The notes beneath the pieces are model-generated. The model made no database searches and was not told the DNA's origin. It saw only the letters and a program-made list of their open reading frames with translations. Made by a program: the position numbers and the translations under genes. 64,000 nt of DNA from RHKX01 sp963823565 (GTDB lineage: Bacteria > Actinomycetota > Thermoleophilia > Solirubrobacterales > 70-9): assembly GCA_963823565.1 (NCBI GenBank), contig CAWGLR010000001.1, positions 806,001-870,000 of the forward strand. The letters are read 5' to 3'. The first letter of the stretch is position 1. Each line of letters begins with the position of its first letter. This document shows positions 32,932 to 41,718 of this stretch, one piece after another.

Positions 32932-35730
32932 ATGACCGCAGATGAGCGGGAGCCCATGCTCTTGGAGCGTCGGCTCGAGCTTGCCGCCATCCGCTCGGGA
33001 ACCGAGGAGGCAGTCCGTGGGTCAGGCCGGGTCCTCGTGGTCGAAGGTGAGCCCGGCGTCGGCAAGACCGCCCTGCTCGACGCCGCCGCCACGACAGCCC
33101 GGGAAGGTGGCATGCGGACCCTGCTGGCGCGCGGCCGCGAGCTCGAGCGCGAGTTCGGGTTCGGCGTCGTCCGCCAGCTCTTCGAACCGATCGCGCGCGA
33201 CGGCGAGAGCGCAGGGGTCCTCTCCGGCCCGGCTCGCTTCGCGGCGCCCGTGCTCGGGGTCGAGCTCGGCCGGCAGGCCCCGGCCCCCCCGACCGCGGAA
33301 ACGGTCTACCCAGCGATCCACGGCCTCTACTGGTTGACGCTGAACCTCGCGGAGGAGGCACCGCTCGCGCTCCTGGTCGATGACGCGCAATGGGCGGATG
33401 GCGCCTCGTCCCGCTTCCTCGCCTACCTCGGGTCGCGAGTGGCGGAGCTGCCGATCGTCGTCGTCGTCGCGGTTCGCCGCGGTGAGCGAGCCGATCGGTT
33501 GCGCCACGCTCTCGCCGGGTGCGTCCGGCTCGAGCCACAACCGCTCAGCGAGGCCGCGACAGCAAGGCTCGTACGCTCGCTCGCACCCGCTGCCGACGAC
33601 CAGACGTGCCGCTCTCTGTATATGGCCGCGGGCGGCAACGCGTTCTTCGTCCGGGAGCTGGCGATGGCGATCACGGAGGGTGGGATGCCCTCCGGCGCCT
33701 GGAGCCCCGAGAGCGTCACGAGAACGATCGCCGGGCGGATCGCCGCGCTGGACTCCGCCGCGCGCGAGGTGGCCCGGGCGTGCGCGGTGCTCGGCGAGGA
33801 GCCGAGCCTGCGCGCGGTCGCGACGATCGCCGGGATGGCCGACGACGCCGCAGGCGAGGCCCTCGACCTGCTGCGAGCCGCCGGGATCCTCGCTCCGACC
33901 CAAGCCGTCGAGTTCGCGCACCCGATCATCCGCTCCGCCGTCGAGGACACGATCCCGGCGGCGAGGCTCGCCGCAGCGCACGCCACCGCCGCCCGGCTGG
34001 AGGCGGCCGGCGGCCAATCGGGTGAGCGAGTCGCGAGCCACCTCCTCGAGTGCGAGCCGGCCGAGGACCCGTGGGTCAGCGAACGACTCGTCGCGGCAGC
34101 CCGGGCGGCGTCGGCCCGGGGCGCACCGGAGGCGGCGGCGGCCTATCTGGAACGAGCCCTCGCGGAGCCGCCACCTGCGGCGGCGCGGCCGCGACTCCTG
34201 CTCGAGCTCGGAACCGCCATGGCCTACGCGCTGCGGCCCGGCGCAACCGGCGTCGTCCGCCGCGGCTTCGAGCTCGCTGCCAGCTCCGAGGCGCGGCTCG
34301 ACGCGGCGCTGCTGCACGCCCACATGAGCCTGCAGGCAGGGCGGGGCGCCGACGCCCTCGAGCCTCTGTTCCAGGTCATCGACGAGTCGCCGGCGGACTC
34401 GGCACGAGCGATGCGCATCGAGGGCTTCGCCGCCAACCTGACGCGCGCACAGCTCTCGGGCCGCCGCGCCGCGGCGCCGATGATCGCCCGGCTTCGCCAG
34501 CGGAGCGCCGGCCCCGATGCCGATCCTCCCGTCGCGATCGCGACCGCCGCCGAGCTCGCGATGGAGGGGGTCGAGCTCGAGCGGGCGGTGGAGCTTGCGC
34601 ATGCGGGGCTCGCACGGCTCGACGCCGTCCCACCGCTGGCACGCGCTTTCGCCGGCCTGACGGCCGTGCGGGTCCTGATCGTCGCCGACGACGACGCCGG
34701 CGCGGCGACGGTCCTCGAGCAGGCGATCGACAAGGCGCGCTCGCGCGGCGCCCTCTTCGACTTCATCTACTACGCCGTATCGCGCGCCAACCTGGCCTAC
34801 CGTGCTGGGCGTGTCGCCGACAGCGAGGCCAACGCCCGCGACGTCTACGAGATTGCCCGCGGGGAGCGCTGGCCCCTCGGCCTCGCCTCAATCGCCAGCT
34901 ACCTCGTGCATACACTGATCGAGCGCGGCGAGCGGGGAGAGGCGTGGGAGGTCCTGCGCGAGAGCGGGCTCGACGGACCCGGGCGCGAGCTGAGCGATGT
35001 CTACACGGCCAATGCATTGCTGCTCGCTCGTTCTCGGCTACGGCTGGAGGACGGCGATCCGGAGGCCGCGCTCACGGACCTCGACGAGCTCGAGCGCCGC
35101 CAGCTCGCCTTCGGGGAGCTCAATCCCGCGGTCTCGCCGTGGCGGTCCGCGAAGGCGCTCGCGCTCCACGCACTCGGCAAGCCGGCCGCCGCTCGCGAGT
35201 TCGCCGCCGAGGAACTGGCGCTGAGCGAGCGCTGGCAGGCCCCGCGGGCGATCGGGATCGCGCTGCGAGCCGCCGGGCTGGTCGCTGATGAGTCGGAGCG
35301 ACGAGAACTGCTCGAACGGTCGGCGACGGTCCTCGAATCGTCCTTCGCCCGCCTCGAACACGGCCGGGCGCTCGCCGATCTCGGCACTGAGGAGCTCCGC
35401 CGGGGTGAACCGGAGCGGGCGCGTGAGCGGCTCCGCGCAGCGCTCGAGATCGCCCATCGCGGCGCCGCCGCCACACTCGAGGAGCGCGCGCTCGCCGGAT
35501 TGCGAGCGACCGGAGCAAGGCCACGCCGAGCGCTGCTCCGCGGGCCGGGAGCGCTCACCCCCAGCGAGGCGCGAGTTGCGGCGATGGCGGCACGGGGGCT
35601 CAGCAATCACGAGATCGCCGAGCAGCTCTTCGTCACGGTCCGAACCATCGAATACCACCTCCAGAGCGCCTATCGGAAGTTGGGGATCGACGCCCGTGAA
35701 AAGCTCGAGGTGGCCCTGGCGAGCGAATGA
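32932..35730 (+). CDS. Large ATP-binding LuxR-family (LAL) regulator
   Basis: A 932-residue regulator. The N-terminal AAA/STAND-type ATPase has Walker A GEPGVGKTAL (residues 39-48) and Walker B LALLVDDAQWAD. The middle ~500 residues are helical TPR-like repeats. The C-terminus is a LuxR HTH: ALTPSEARVAAMAARGLSNH then EIAEQLFVTVRTIEYHLQSA and YRKLGI. LAL proteins activate transcription after ligand and ATP binding. TAGTCT at 32920-32925 lies 6 nt before the ATG, a leaderless-type start. It is divergent from the glycine-rich secreted protein gene, which is the natural candidate target. The 2-oxoglutarate dehydrogenase gene begins 108 nt downstream with its own promoter-like region. Confidence 0.9.
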   Translation: MTADEREPMLLERRLELAAIRSGTEEAVRGSGRVLVVEGEPGVGKTALLDAAATTAREGGMRTLLARGRELEREFGFGVVRQLFEPIARDGESAGVLSGPARFAAPVLGVELGRQAPAPPTAETVYPAIHGLYWLTLNLAEEAPLALLVDDAQWADGASSRFLAYLGSRVAELPIVVVVAVRRGERADRLRHALAGCVRLEPQPLSEAATARLVRSLAPAADDQTCRSLYMAAGGNAFFVRELAMAITEGGMPSGAWSPESVTRTIAGRIAALDSAAREVARACAVLGEEPSLRAVATIAGMADDAAGEALDLLRAAGILAPTQAVEFAHPIIRSAVEDTIPAARLAAAHATAARLEAAGGQSGERVASHLLECEPAEDPWVSERLVAAARAASARGAPEAAAAYLERALAEPPPAAARPRLLLELGTAMAYALRPGATGVVRRGFELAASSEARLDAALLHAHMSLQAGRGADALEPLFQVIDESPADSARAMRIEGFAANLTRAQLSGRRAAAPMIARLRQRSAGPDADPPVAIATAAELAMEGVELERAVELAHAGLARLDAVPPLARAFAGLTAVRVLIVADDDAGAATVLEQAIDKARSRGALFDFIYYAVSRANLAYRAGRVADSEANARDVYEIARGERWPLGLASIASYLVHTLIERGERGEAWEVLRESGLDGPGRELSDVYTANALLLARSRLRLEDGDPEAALTDLDELERRQLAFGELNPAVSPWRSAKALALHALGKPAAAREFAAEELALSERWQAPRAIGIALRAAGLVADESERRELLERSATVLESSFARLEHGRALADLGTEELRRGEPERARERLRAALEIAHRGAAATLEERALAGLRATGARPRRALLRGPGALTPSEARVAAMAARGLSNHEIAEQLFVTVRTIEYHLQSAYRKLGIDAREKLEVALASE

Positions 35731-35784
35731 GAGCGGGGTCGGTCCCCTGGTTGACTCCCGTGCGCGCCGGGCACCGATGGTGCA

Positions 35785-35809
35785 TAGACTCAATGAAGAC
35801 TCAGTGAGT
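35785..35809 (+). promoter_or_regulatory. Promoter and repeat region before 2-oxoglutarate dehydrogenase
   Basis: TAGACT at 35785-35790 fits the TANNNT -10 pattern. It is overlapped by the direct repeat GACTCARTGA (35787-35796 and 35798-35807), whose copies are 11 nt apart, one helical turn. The second copy also forms the palindrome ACTCAGTGAGT (35799-35809). The placement at the presumed start of transcription suggests a repressor site. TTGACT at 35751 is too far away (28 nt) to be the -35. Confidence 0.45.
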
Positions 35810-35838
35810 ACCCGCACGCACTTCTTCCCAGGGGACTG

Positions 35839-38800
35839 ATGCCGACCACCGGGACGGTCCAAGTCGAGATGCCCGCGATGGGCGAGTCGGTCACCGAGGG
35901 CACCGTCCTCGAGTGGCACAAGGCCGAGGGCGACCACGTCGAGGAGGGCGAGACGATCGTCGAGGTCTCGACCGACAAGGTCGACGCCGAGGTCCCCTCC
36001 CCCGCCACCGGCACCATCACGAAGCTCCTCGTCGAGCCCGACGACGTGGTCAAGGTGGGACAGGCGCTCGCCGAGCTCGAGCCGGGCGACGGCAACGGCG
36101 CCGGCCCCGCAGCCGCGCCCACCGATCGCGGCGAGGCGACCGGCAACGGCGCGGTCTCCGAGAGCATGTCCGGGAGCGGCACCGGCGAGGGCGACGCCGA
36201 CCTCGGCGAGGAGGACGAGCCCGCGCCCGAGAGCGCGAAGCCGGCCGCCGAGAGCGAGGCTCCGGCTCAGGACGAGGAGGAGACAGGGACCGGCGAGACC
36301 GTCGAGGTGACGATGCCCGAGATGGGCGAGTCGGTGACCGAGGGAACGGTCCTCGAGTGGCACAAGGAGGCCGGCGAGTCGGTCGAGGAGGGCGAGACGC
36401 TGATCGAGGTCTCGACCGACAAGGTCGACGCCGAGGTGCCCGCGACCGCCTCGGGAGTCGTCGCCGAGCTGCTGGTCGAGCCCGACGACACGGTGAAGGT
36501 CGGCCAGGCGCTGGCTCGCATCGAGGTCGGGGCAAGTAGCAAGGAGCAGGTAGCGAGTAGCAGCTCCGGAGATGCAGCCGAGGCCGAATCGGGGGGAAAC
36601 GGGGCCGGAGCGACGGCTGAAGTGGATGAGGACGCGAAGGCGTCACCGGTCGCCAAGCGGATCGCCGCCGCGCAGGGCATCGATCTCTCCAAGGTCGAGG
36701 GATCGGGCGCCGGCGGCAAGGTCATGAAGTCGGACGTCCTCGCGCACGCTGACGGCGGCGGCAACGGCGCCGCCCCGGCTGCGGCAGCCGCGGGCGAGGC
36801 GAAGGTCCTGCGCGGGCCCGCCGGGATGCTCGCCAAGGCGATGGAGCAGTCGCGCTCGATCCCGACGGCGACGTCGTTCCGGACATTGGCCGTCGACACC
36901 CTCGACGCAAAGCGCAAGGCGCTCAACGGCGCGCTGGCCGAACGCGGGATGAAGGTCTCGTTCACCCACCTGATCGCGTGGGCGATCGTCACCGCCGCCA
37001 AGGACTGGCCGGTGATGGCGCGCAGCTTCGAGGAGCGCGACGGCAAGCCGAACGTCGTCGACCAGGGGCAGGTCAACCTCGGCATCGCCGTCGACGTCGA
37101 GAAGAAGGACGGGTCGCGGTCGCTGATGGTGCCGCGGGTCCTCGGCGCCGACTCGCTCGGCTTCAAGGACTTCCACGCCGCCTACGAGGACCTGATCCGC
37201 AAGACGCGCGAGAACAAGCTCACGGCCGACGACTTCCAGGGCACCAACATCACGCTGACCAACCCGGGCGGCCTCGGCACGGTCGCCTCGGTCCCGCGCC
37301 TGATGACCGGCCAGGGGACGATCATCGCAACCGGCTCGATCGCCTATCCGCCGGAGTGGAAGCACGCCGCGCCCGACAAGCTGCGCGCGCTCGGCGTATC
37401 GAAGGTGATGACGATGACGTCCACCTACGACCACCGGATCATCCAGGGCGCCGAGTCGGGCTCGTTCCTGCGCGCGATCGACTCGCTGCTGAGCGGCGAG
37501 GACGAGTTCTACGAGGGCGTCGCGCGCGACCTCCAGATCGACCCGAGCGTCGTCTCGACGGCCCATCCGGCCTCCGCCTCGGCCCCGCCGCTCGCCACGG
37601 GCGCGGCGGCGAAGACGTCGGTGACCGGCGTGCCGGACATGGAGCTGCTGCAGGCCGTGCAGGCGGCGACCTCGCTGCTGAAGGCGTATCGGACCCACGG
37701 CCACCTCGCGGCCCGCCTGAACCCGCTCGGCGGCGACGGCAAGGGCGACCCCGCCCTCGAGCCGGAGAACCTGAATCTGACTCCGGAGCTGATGGGCCAG
37801 ATCCCCGCCTCGATCCTGCGGATCGGCGTCGACGGGGAGACGCTGCTCGACGCGCTGCCGCGGATGCGCGACGCCTACTGCGGCTCGATCGGCTACCAGA
37901 TCGAGCACCTCTCCTCCCATCAGCAGCGGATGTGGCTGCGGGAGATGATCGAGACCGGCTCCCACCGCGCGCCGCTCGAGAAGGACGAGAAGCGGGCGCT
38001 GCTGCACCGCCTGATCGACGTCTTCCAGTTCGAGCGCTTCCTCCAGAAGGCGTACCTGGGGCAGAAGATGTTCTCGATCGAGGGGCTCGACGCGACCGTC
38101 CCGATGATCGACGAGCTCGCGACGCTGGCGCGAAAGAACGGCGCCGAGCAGGTCGTGATCGGCATGGCCCACCGCGGCCGGCTCTCGGTGCTCGCGCACA
38201 ACCTCGGCCGCTCGCTGGAGTCGATCATGGCCGAGTTCGAGGGGGCGAAGGCCATCGACGCGGTCAAGCGCACCGATGCCCTGCGCCACGGCGGCACCGG
38301 CGACGTCAAGTACCACCACGGCGCCGAGGGGCTGTTCGAGTCGAGCGAGGGCGACGTGCGGATGCGCCTCTTCCCCAATCCCTCCCACCTCGAGTTCGTC
38401 GACCCGGTCGTCGAGGGCGGCGCCCGCGCGGCGCAGACCGAGCACTCGGGCCCGAAGCTCCACCACGACCCGAGCGTCGCGGTCCCGCTGCTGCTGCACG
38501 GCGACGCGGCCTTCCCGGGTCAGGGAGTGGTCTCCGAGACGCTCAACCTGCAGTCGATCGAGGGCTACCACACGGGCGGCACGATCCACATCATCCAGGA
38601 CAACCAGGTGGGCTTCACGACCGACCCGCAGGAGGGCCGGTCGACCCCCTACGCCTCCGACATCGCGAAGGGATTCAACATCCCGATCATCCACGTCAAC
38701 GCCGACGACGTGGAGTCCTGCATCGCCGCCGTCCGGCTCGCGATGGCCTACCGCGAGCAGTTCCACCGCGACGTCGTCATCGACCTGATCGGCTACCGCC

Positions 38801-40245
38801 GCTACGGCCACAACGAGACCGACGAGCCCGCCTACACGCAGCCGGAGCTGTCCGCCCGGATCAAGAAGCATCCGCCGGTCAGCGAGCTCTACGCGAGGAA
38901 GCTCGTCACGGACGGCGTCGTCGAGGAGCCCGAGGTCGAGGAGGACGCGTCCGAGCGGCACAGCGAGCTGAGCGAGATCCTGAAGACGCTGCGCGCGAAG
39001 ATCGAGCGCGGCGAGTTCGAGGACCCGACGATCACCGGAGCGACCGGCGAGCTCGACCGGACCAAGAGCCCCGAGGTCGAGACGAAGGTCTCCGAGAAGC
39101 GCCTGCGGACCCTGAACGAGGAGCTGGTCAAGTTCCCGGACTCCTTCTCGGTCCATCGCAAGCTGCGCAAGCCGCTCGAGCGGCGGACCGAGATCCTCGA
39201 GGAGGGGCCGATCGAGTACGGGCACGCCGAGGCGCTCGCCTTCGCCTCGCTCCTCACCGAGGGAACGCACATCCGGATGACCGGCCAGGACACCGAGCGC
39301 GGCACCTTCTCCAACCGCCACCTCGTCCTCCACGACGAGAAGACCGGCCTCAAGTACGCGCCGATCCAGAACCTGTCGGGCGCGCTCGCGCCGTTCGAGA
39401 TCTACAACTCGCCGCTGTCGGAGAACGCGTGCCTCGGCTTCGAGTACGGCTACTCGGCCGCCTCGCCGGAGAGCCTGATCCTCTGGGAGGCGCAGTTCGG
39501 CGACTTCGACAACGGCGCGCAGGTGATCATCGACCAGTTCATCGCCGCCGGCGAGTCGAAGTGGGGTCAGACGACGCGACTGACGCTGCTCCTCCCCCAT
39601 GGCTACGAGGGCTCCGGGCCGGAGCACTCCAGCGCCCGCATCGAGCGCTTCCTCCAGCTCGGCGCCGAGGGCAACATCCGGCTCGCCAACCCGACCACGG
39701 CCGCCCAGTACTTCCACCTGCTCCGCCGCCAGGCGCGGATCGCGAAGCCGCGCCCCCTGGTGGTCTTCACCCCCAAGGGTCTGCTTCGCCTCGGCGCCGC
39801 CGCATCCAAGCTCAGCGACCTCGCCGACGGCAACTTCCAGTACGTCATGGACGACCCGCGCAGCGCCGACCGCCACGAGCAGGTCAAGCGCCTGATCCTC
39901 TGCTCCGGCCGCGTCTACTACGACCTCGACGGCCACGAGCGCCGCGAGACGGCCGACGACGTCGCGATCGCCCGCGTCGAGATGGTCTACCCCTTCCCCA
40001 AGTCCCAGCTCCGCGAGCTCGTCGACGGCTACCCCAACCTCGAGGAGCTCATCTGGGTCCAGGAGGAGCCGAAGAACATGGGTGCCTGGTTCGCCATGCA
40101 CCGTCGCATCCCCGACGCCCTCGAGGACTCCGGCCTCGAGCTTCGCTACGTCGGCCGCCCCGAGCGCGCCAGCCCCTCCGAGGGCTATCCCGCGGCCCAC
40201 CGCACCGAGCAGGAGCGGATCGTGCTGACGGCGCTGACGGGGTAG
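35839..40245 (+). CDS. kgd: Fused 2-oxoglutarate dehydrogenase: two lipoyl domains, E2 and E1 in one chain
   Basis: A 1468-residue TCA-cycle enzyme. Two lipoyl domains carry the lipoylation motif DKVDAEV with Lys47 and Lys195. Each is followed by an acidic/Ala/Gly linker. A peripheral subunit-binding domain (ASPVAKRIAAAQGIDLSKVE, about residue 268 on) precedes an E2 succinyltransferase core (residues ~325-560) with active-site His532 in YDHRIIQGAESG. The rest is E1: GHLAARLNPLG, GMAHRGRLSVLAHNLG, and the thiamine-diphosphate region GDAAFPGQGVVSETLNLQ. Mycobacterial Kgd and corynebacterial OdhA fuse E2 and E1 but lack lipoyl domains and borrow them from pyruvate dehydrogenase. This chain has its own. 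The ATG at 35839 follows AGGGGA. Only E3 (lipoamide dehydrogenase) would be needed in trans. Confidence 0.95.
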   Translation: MPTTGTVQVEMPAMGESVTEGTVLEWHKAEGDHVEEGETIVEVSTDKVDAEVPSPATGTITKLLVEPDDVVKVGQALAELEPGDGNGAGPAAAPTDRGEATGNGAVSESMSGSGTGEGDADLGEEDEPAPESAKPAAESEAPAQDEEETGTGETVEVTMPEMGESVTEGTVLEWHKEAGESVEEGETLIEVSTDKVDAEVPATASGVVAELLVEPDDTVKVGQALARIEVGASSKEQVASSSSGDAAEAESGGNGAGATAEVDEDAKASPVAKRIAAAQGIDLSKVEGSGAGGKVMKSDVLAHADGGGNGAAPAAAAAGEAKVLRGPAGMLAKAMEQSRSIPTATSFRTLAVDTLDAKRKALNGALAERGMKVSFTHLIAWAIVTAAKDWPVMARSFEERDGKPNVVDQGQVNLGIAVDVEKKDGSRSLMVPRVLGADSLGFKDFHAAYEDLIRKTRENKLTADDFQGTNITLTNPGGLGTVASVPRLMTGQGTIIATGSIAYPPEWKHAAPDKLRALGVSKVMTMTSTYDHRIIQGAESGSFLRAIDSLLSGEDEFYEGVARDLQIDPSVVSTAHPASASAPPLATGAAAKTSVTGVPDMELLQAVQAATSLLKAYRTHGHLAARLNPLGGDGKGDPALEPENLNLTPELMGQIPASILRIGVDGETLLDALPRMRDAYCGSIGYQIEHLSSHQQRMWLREMIETGSHRAPLEKDEKRALLHRLIDVFQFERFLQKAYLGQKMFSIEGLDATVPMIDELATLARKNGAEQVVIGMAHRGRLSVLAHNLGRSLESIMAEFEGAKAIDAVKRTDALRHGGTGDVKYHHGAEGLFESSEGDVRMRLFPNPSHLEFVDPVVEGGARAAQTEHSGPKLHHDPSVAVPLLLHGDAAFPGQGVVSETLNLQSIEGYHTGGTIHIIQDNQVGFTTDPQEGRSTPYASDIAKGFNIPIIHVNADDVESCIAAVRLAMAYREQFHRDVVIDLIGYRRYGHNETDEPAYTQPELSARIKKHPPVSELYARKLVTDGVVEEPEVEEDASERHSELSEILKTLRAKIERGEFEDPTITGATGELDRTKSPEVETKVSEKRLRTLNEELVKFPDSFSVHRKLRKPLERRTEILEEGPIEYGHAEALAFASLLTEGTHIRMTGQDTERGTFSNRHLVLHDEKTGLKYAPIQNLSGALAPFEIYNSPLSENACLGFEYGYSAASPESLILWEAQFGDFDNGAQVIIDQFIAAGESKWGQTTRLTLLLPHGYEGSGPEHSSARIERFLQLGAEGNIRLANPTTAAQYFHLLRRQARIAKPRPLVVFTPKGLLRLGAAASKLSDLADGNFQYVMDDPRSADRHEQVKRLILCSGRVYYDLDGHERRETADDVAIARVEMVYPFPKSQLRELVDGYPNLEELIWVQEEPKNMGAWFAMHRRIPDALEDSGLELRYVGRPERASPSEGYPAAHRTEQERIVLTALTG

Positions 40246-40458
40246 GGCGCGCCCAGACTCGCGAGCGCCAGCCCGGCCCTGCGGGGCTCCAGCTTCGTGG
40301 TATTGGGCTCGGGAATGGGGTGGGTGGCGCGTCCGGCGGGTGACCGGAGCGATGATTGGCGAGAAACGACACCTGGGGTAGCGGAATCCGCCAACCATGG
40401 GCGACGCGTGGCGCGAAACGACGGGTATTCAGTCGAAGGTCGCCAAGCGTGGCGGGAG

Positions 40459-40788
40459 CTAGCCGTCGAGCTGCGAGCGCCCGCCGTTGCGCTTCACATA
40501 GCGAATCGCCGCTGCGGGTTGGTAGGCGACGAAGTGGCGTCTCCCCCCTCCCTGCCTCGCTCGCGTCAGCGAGAACCACTTGAAGTGATTCGGCCGCCAA
40601 GCCTCCCTCAGCAGCTCGACGTCGGAGTCCCGGAGCGTCTCGTCGAAGGCCGCGAGCGTCTCGTCCGCTCGGCCGGCGCACGACACCTGCGGTTCAGTTG
40701 CCACCGTCTCCTCCCCTTCGTCGTCGCAACCTCCGAGCCCGGCGAGCGCGACCGCTGTCAGCAGCAGCGTCCCCGTCTTCCGGCCCAT
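40459..40788 (-). CDS. Small putative lipoprotein
   Basis: A 109-residue protein with a lipoprotein signal peptide: MGRKTGTLLLTAVALAGLGG ending at lipobox Cys21, then an acidic DDEGEETV stretch. The mature part (CAGRADETLAAFDETLRDSD; LREAWRPNHFKWFSL) matches no family I know. It probably sits on the outer face of the membrane. Its start at 40788 follows the stop of the 68-residue gene by 7 nt, so the two are likely one operon. It converges with the 2-oxoglutarate dehydrogenase gene across a 213-nt gap. That gap contains two copies of GGCGMGAAACGAC (40358-40370 and 40410-40422) but no gene I can support. Confidence 0.7.
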   Translation of the reverse strand: MGRKTGTLLLTAVALAGLGGCDDEGEETVATEPQVSCAGRADETLAAFDETLRDSDVELLREAWRPNHFKWFSLTRARQGGGRRHFVAYQPAAAIRYVKRNGGRSQLDG

Positions 40789-40795
40789 GCTCCCC

Positions 40796-41002
40796 CTACT
40801 CGTCTCGCGGGGTGATCCGGAAGATCGAGACGACCTCGGCCTGGTGGGCCTCGGGGTGGACGACGTAGGCGCTGGGCCCGCCGCCGAACCAGCCGGCGGC
40901 CTCGTTGTCGCCGACGAAGACGCCGGGGTGACGGCGGCCGTCGCCGTCCTCGACCCAGACGGGGTCGCCCTCCTTGAAGCCGTGGGAGACATCCTCGCTC
41001 AC
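40796..41002 (-). CDS. Small beta-rich protein of unknown function (68 aa)
   Basis: MSEDVSHGFKEGDPVWVEDG, then RRHPGVFVGDNEAAGWFGGG and VVHPEAHQAEVVSIFRITP. The pattern (GDPVWVEDGDGRR, VFVGDN) suggests a small beta-barrel, SH3-like fold of the kind found in small actinobacterial proteins, but I recognise no named family. The start GTG at 41002 has TAGGCT 6 nt upstream and no Shine-Dalgarno, one of the clearest leaderless-type starts here. It is followed by the lipoprotein gene after 7 nt. Confidence 0.75.
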   Translation of the reverse strand: MSEDVSHGFKEGDPVWVEDGDGRRHPGVFVGDNEAAGWFGGGPSAYVVHPEAHQAEVVSIFRITPRDE

Positions 41003-41040
41003 GAGCCCAGCCTAGCCCGCCGGTCTCGATCGCGGAGTGG

Positions 41041-41336
41041 GTCGCCTCGGCCCGGGTCGCCTCCGGCGACGAGTCCATCGAGCTGGCTGCCGCGTTCCAG
41101 CGGCACCTGACGGCGCGCGGGACCGGCCTGCCGTCGAGCTTCACGCTCGCGCCGGCCCCGCGGCACGGTCCGCTTCAGCGACCTCGAGCGCGGGCGGCTG
41201 GCGTGGAGCGCGACCCTCGAGGTCGACGGCTCCGCGCCGATCCCCTGCCGGACCCCCTCGCCGCAGAAGAACCCGGCTGCCGCGGTCGTCCTGCTCGCGC
41301 TGGGCGCCGATCGTCCCGCACCTAGATCGCCCCGGA
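41041..41336 (+). pseudogene. Possible decayed coding stretch, frame switch near 41160
   Basis: Codon-like sequence with strong third-position GC runs in one frame from about 41041 (VASARVASGDESIELAAAFQ) to about 41155. It then continues in another frame from 41162 (GTVRFSDLERGRLAWSATLE, VDGSAPIPCRTPSPQKN). Neither part has a start or known domain. This looks like a frameshifted remnant in an otherwise gene-poor stretch (41003-41718). Confidence is low because high GC produces coding-like runs by chance. Confidence 0.3.
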
Positions 41337-41410
41337 ACGTGCGAAGGACGCCGGTCGAGAGAGTGACCGGCGCCCTTCGCGGCACCCACGGGAGAGAGGA
41401 GTCGGGACGA

Positions 41411-41608
41411 CTAGGAGACGACCCTGCCCACCAGAATGGCCGGCGTCGCGCCGCACACCGAACAGGGCTCACCCGCTCGGCCGTGACGGCGCCCGGAGCC
41501 GCAGTCGGGACAGGAAACGCGAGGCGCGTGCCCTACGAACGCGCGCCTGACCTCCTGCTCCCGGACGATCGTCCGTTCTCCGATCCTCGGATATGAGGAA
41601 CTCTGCAT
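41411..41608 (-). CDS. Small zinc-ribbon-like protein (65 aa)
   Basis: A 65-residue basic protein with two CxxC pairs: CPDC (residues 33-36) and CSVC (residues 49-52), 12 residues apart. It reads VSCPDCGSGRRHGRAGEPCS, which fits a minimal zinc ribbon. The N-terminus (MQSSSYPRIGERTIVREQEV) is polar. The start ATG at 41608 has no clear ribosome binding site. No genes adjoin closely on either side, and it overlaps a weak plus-strand open frame. Real expression is uncertain, but the regularly placed cysteines are hard to explain otherwise. Confidence 0.5.
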   Translation of the reverse strand: MQSSSYPRIGERTIVREQEVRRAFVGHAPRVSCPDCGSGRRHGRAGEPCSVCGATPAILVGRVVS

Positions 41609-41718
41609 AGCGGCATCTTGCCTTCGCCGGGAAGCCCCTCACATGTACGCGAGTCCAGGATCCGCGCCCGCGCTTTGTCCAGCGGGCAGGAGGGTCGCAC
41701 CATCTAGCCTCCCGGCCC

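Noticed and set aside
35751..35790. TTGACT/TAGACT as a -35/-10 pair for kgd.
   Set aside because: The spacing is 28 nt, too long for a standard sigma-70-type promoter.
36643..40398. A 1251-codon minus-strand open frame opposite the 2-oxoglutarate dehydrogenase gene, and similar long antisense frames at 28705-31308 and 50467-53616.
   Set aside because: They have no domains and skewed Arg/Asp/Val-rich composition, and lie opposite well-supported genes. Long antisense frames are expected at this GC content.
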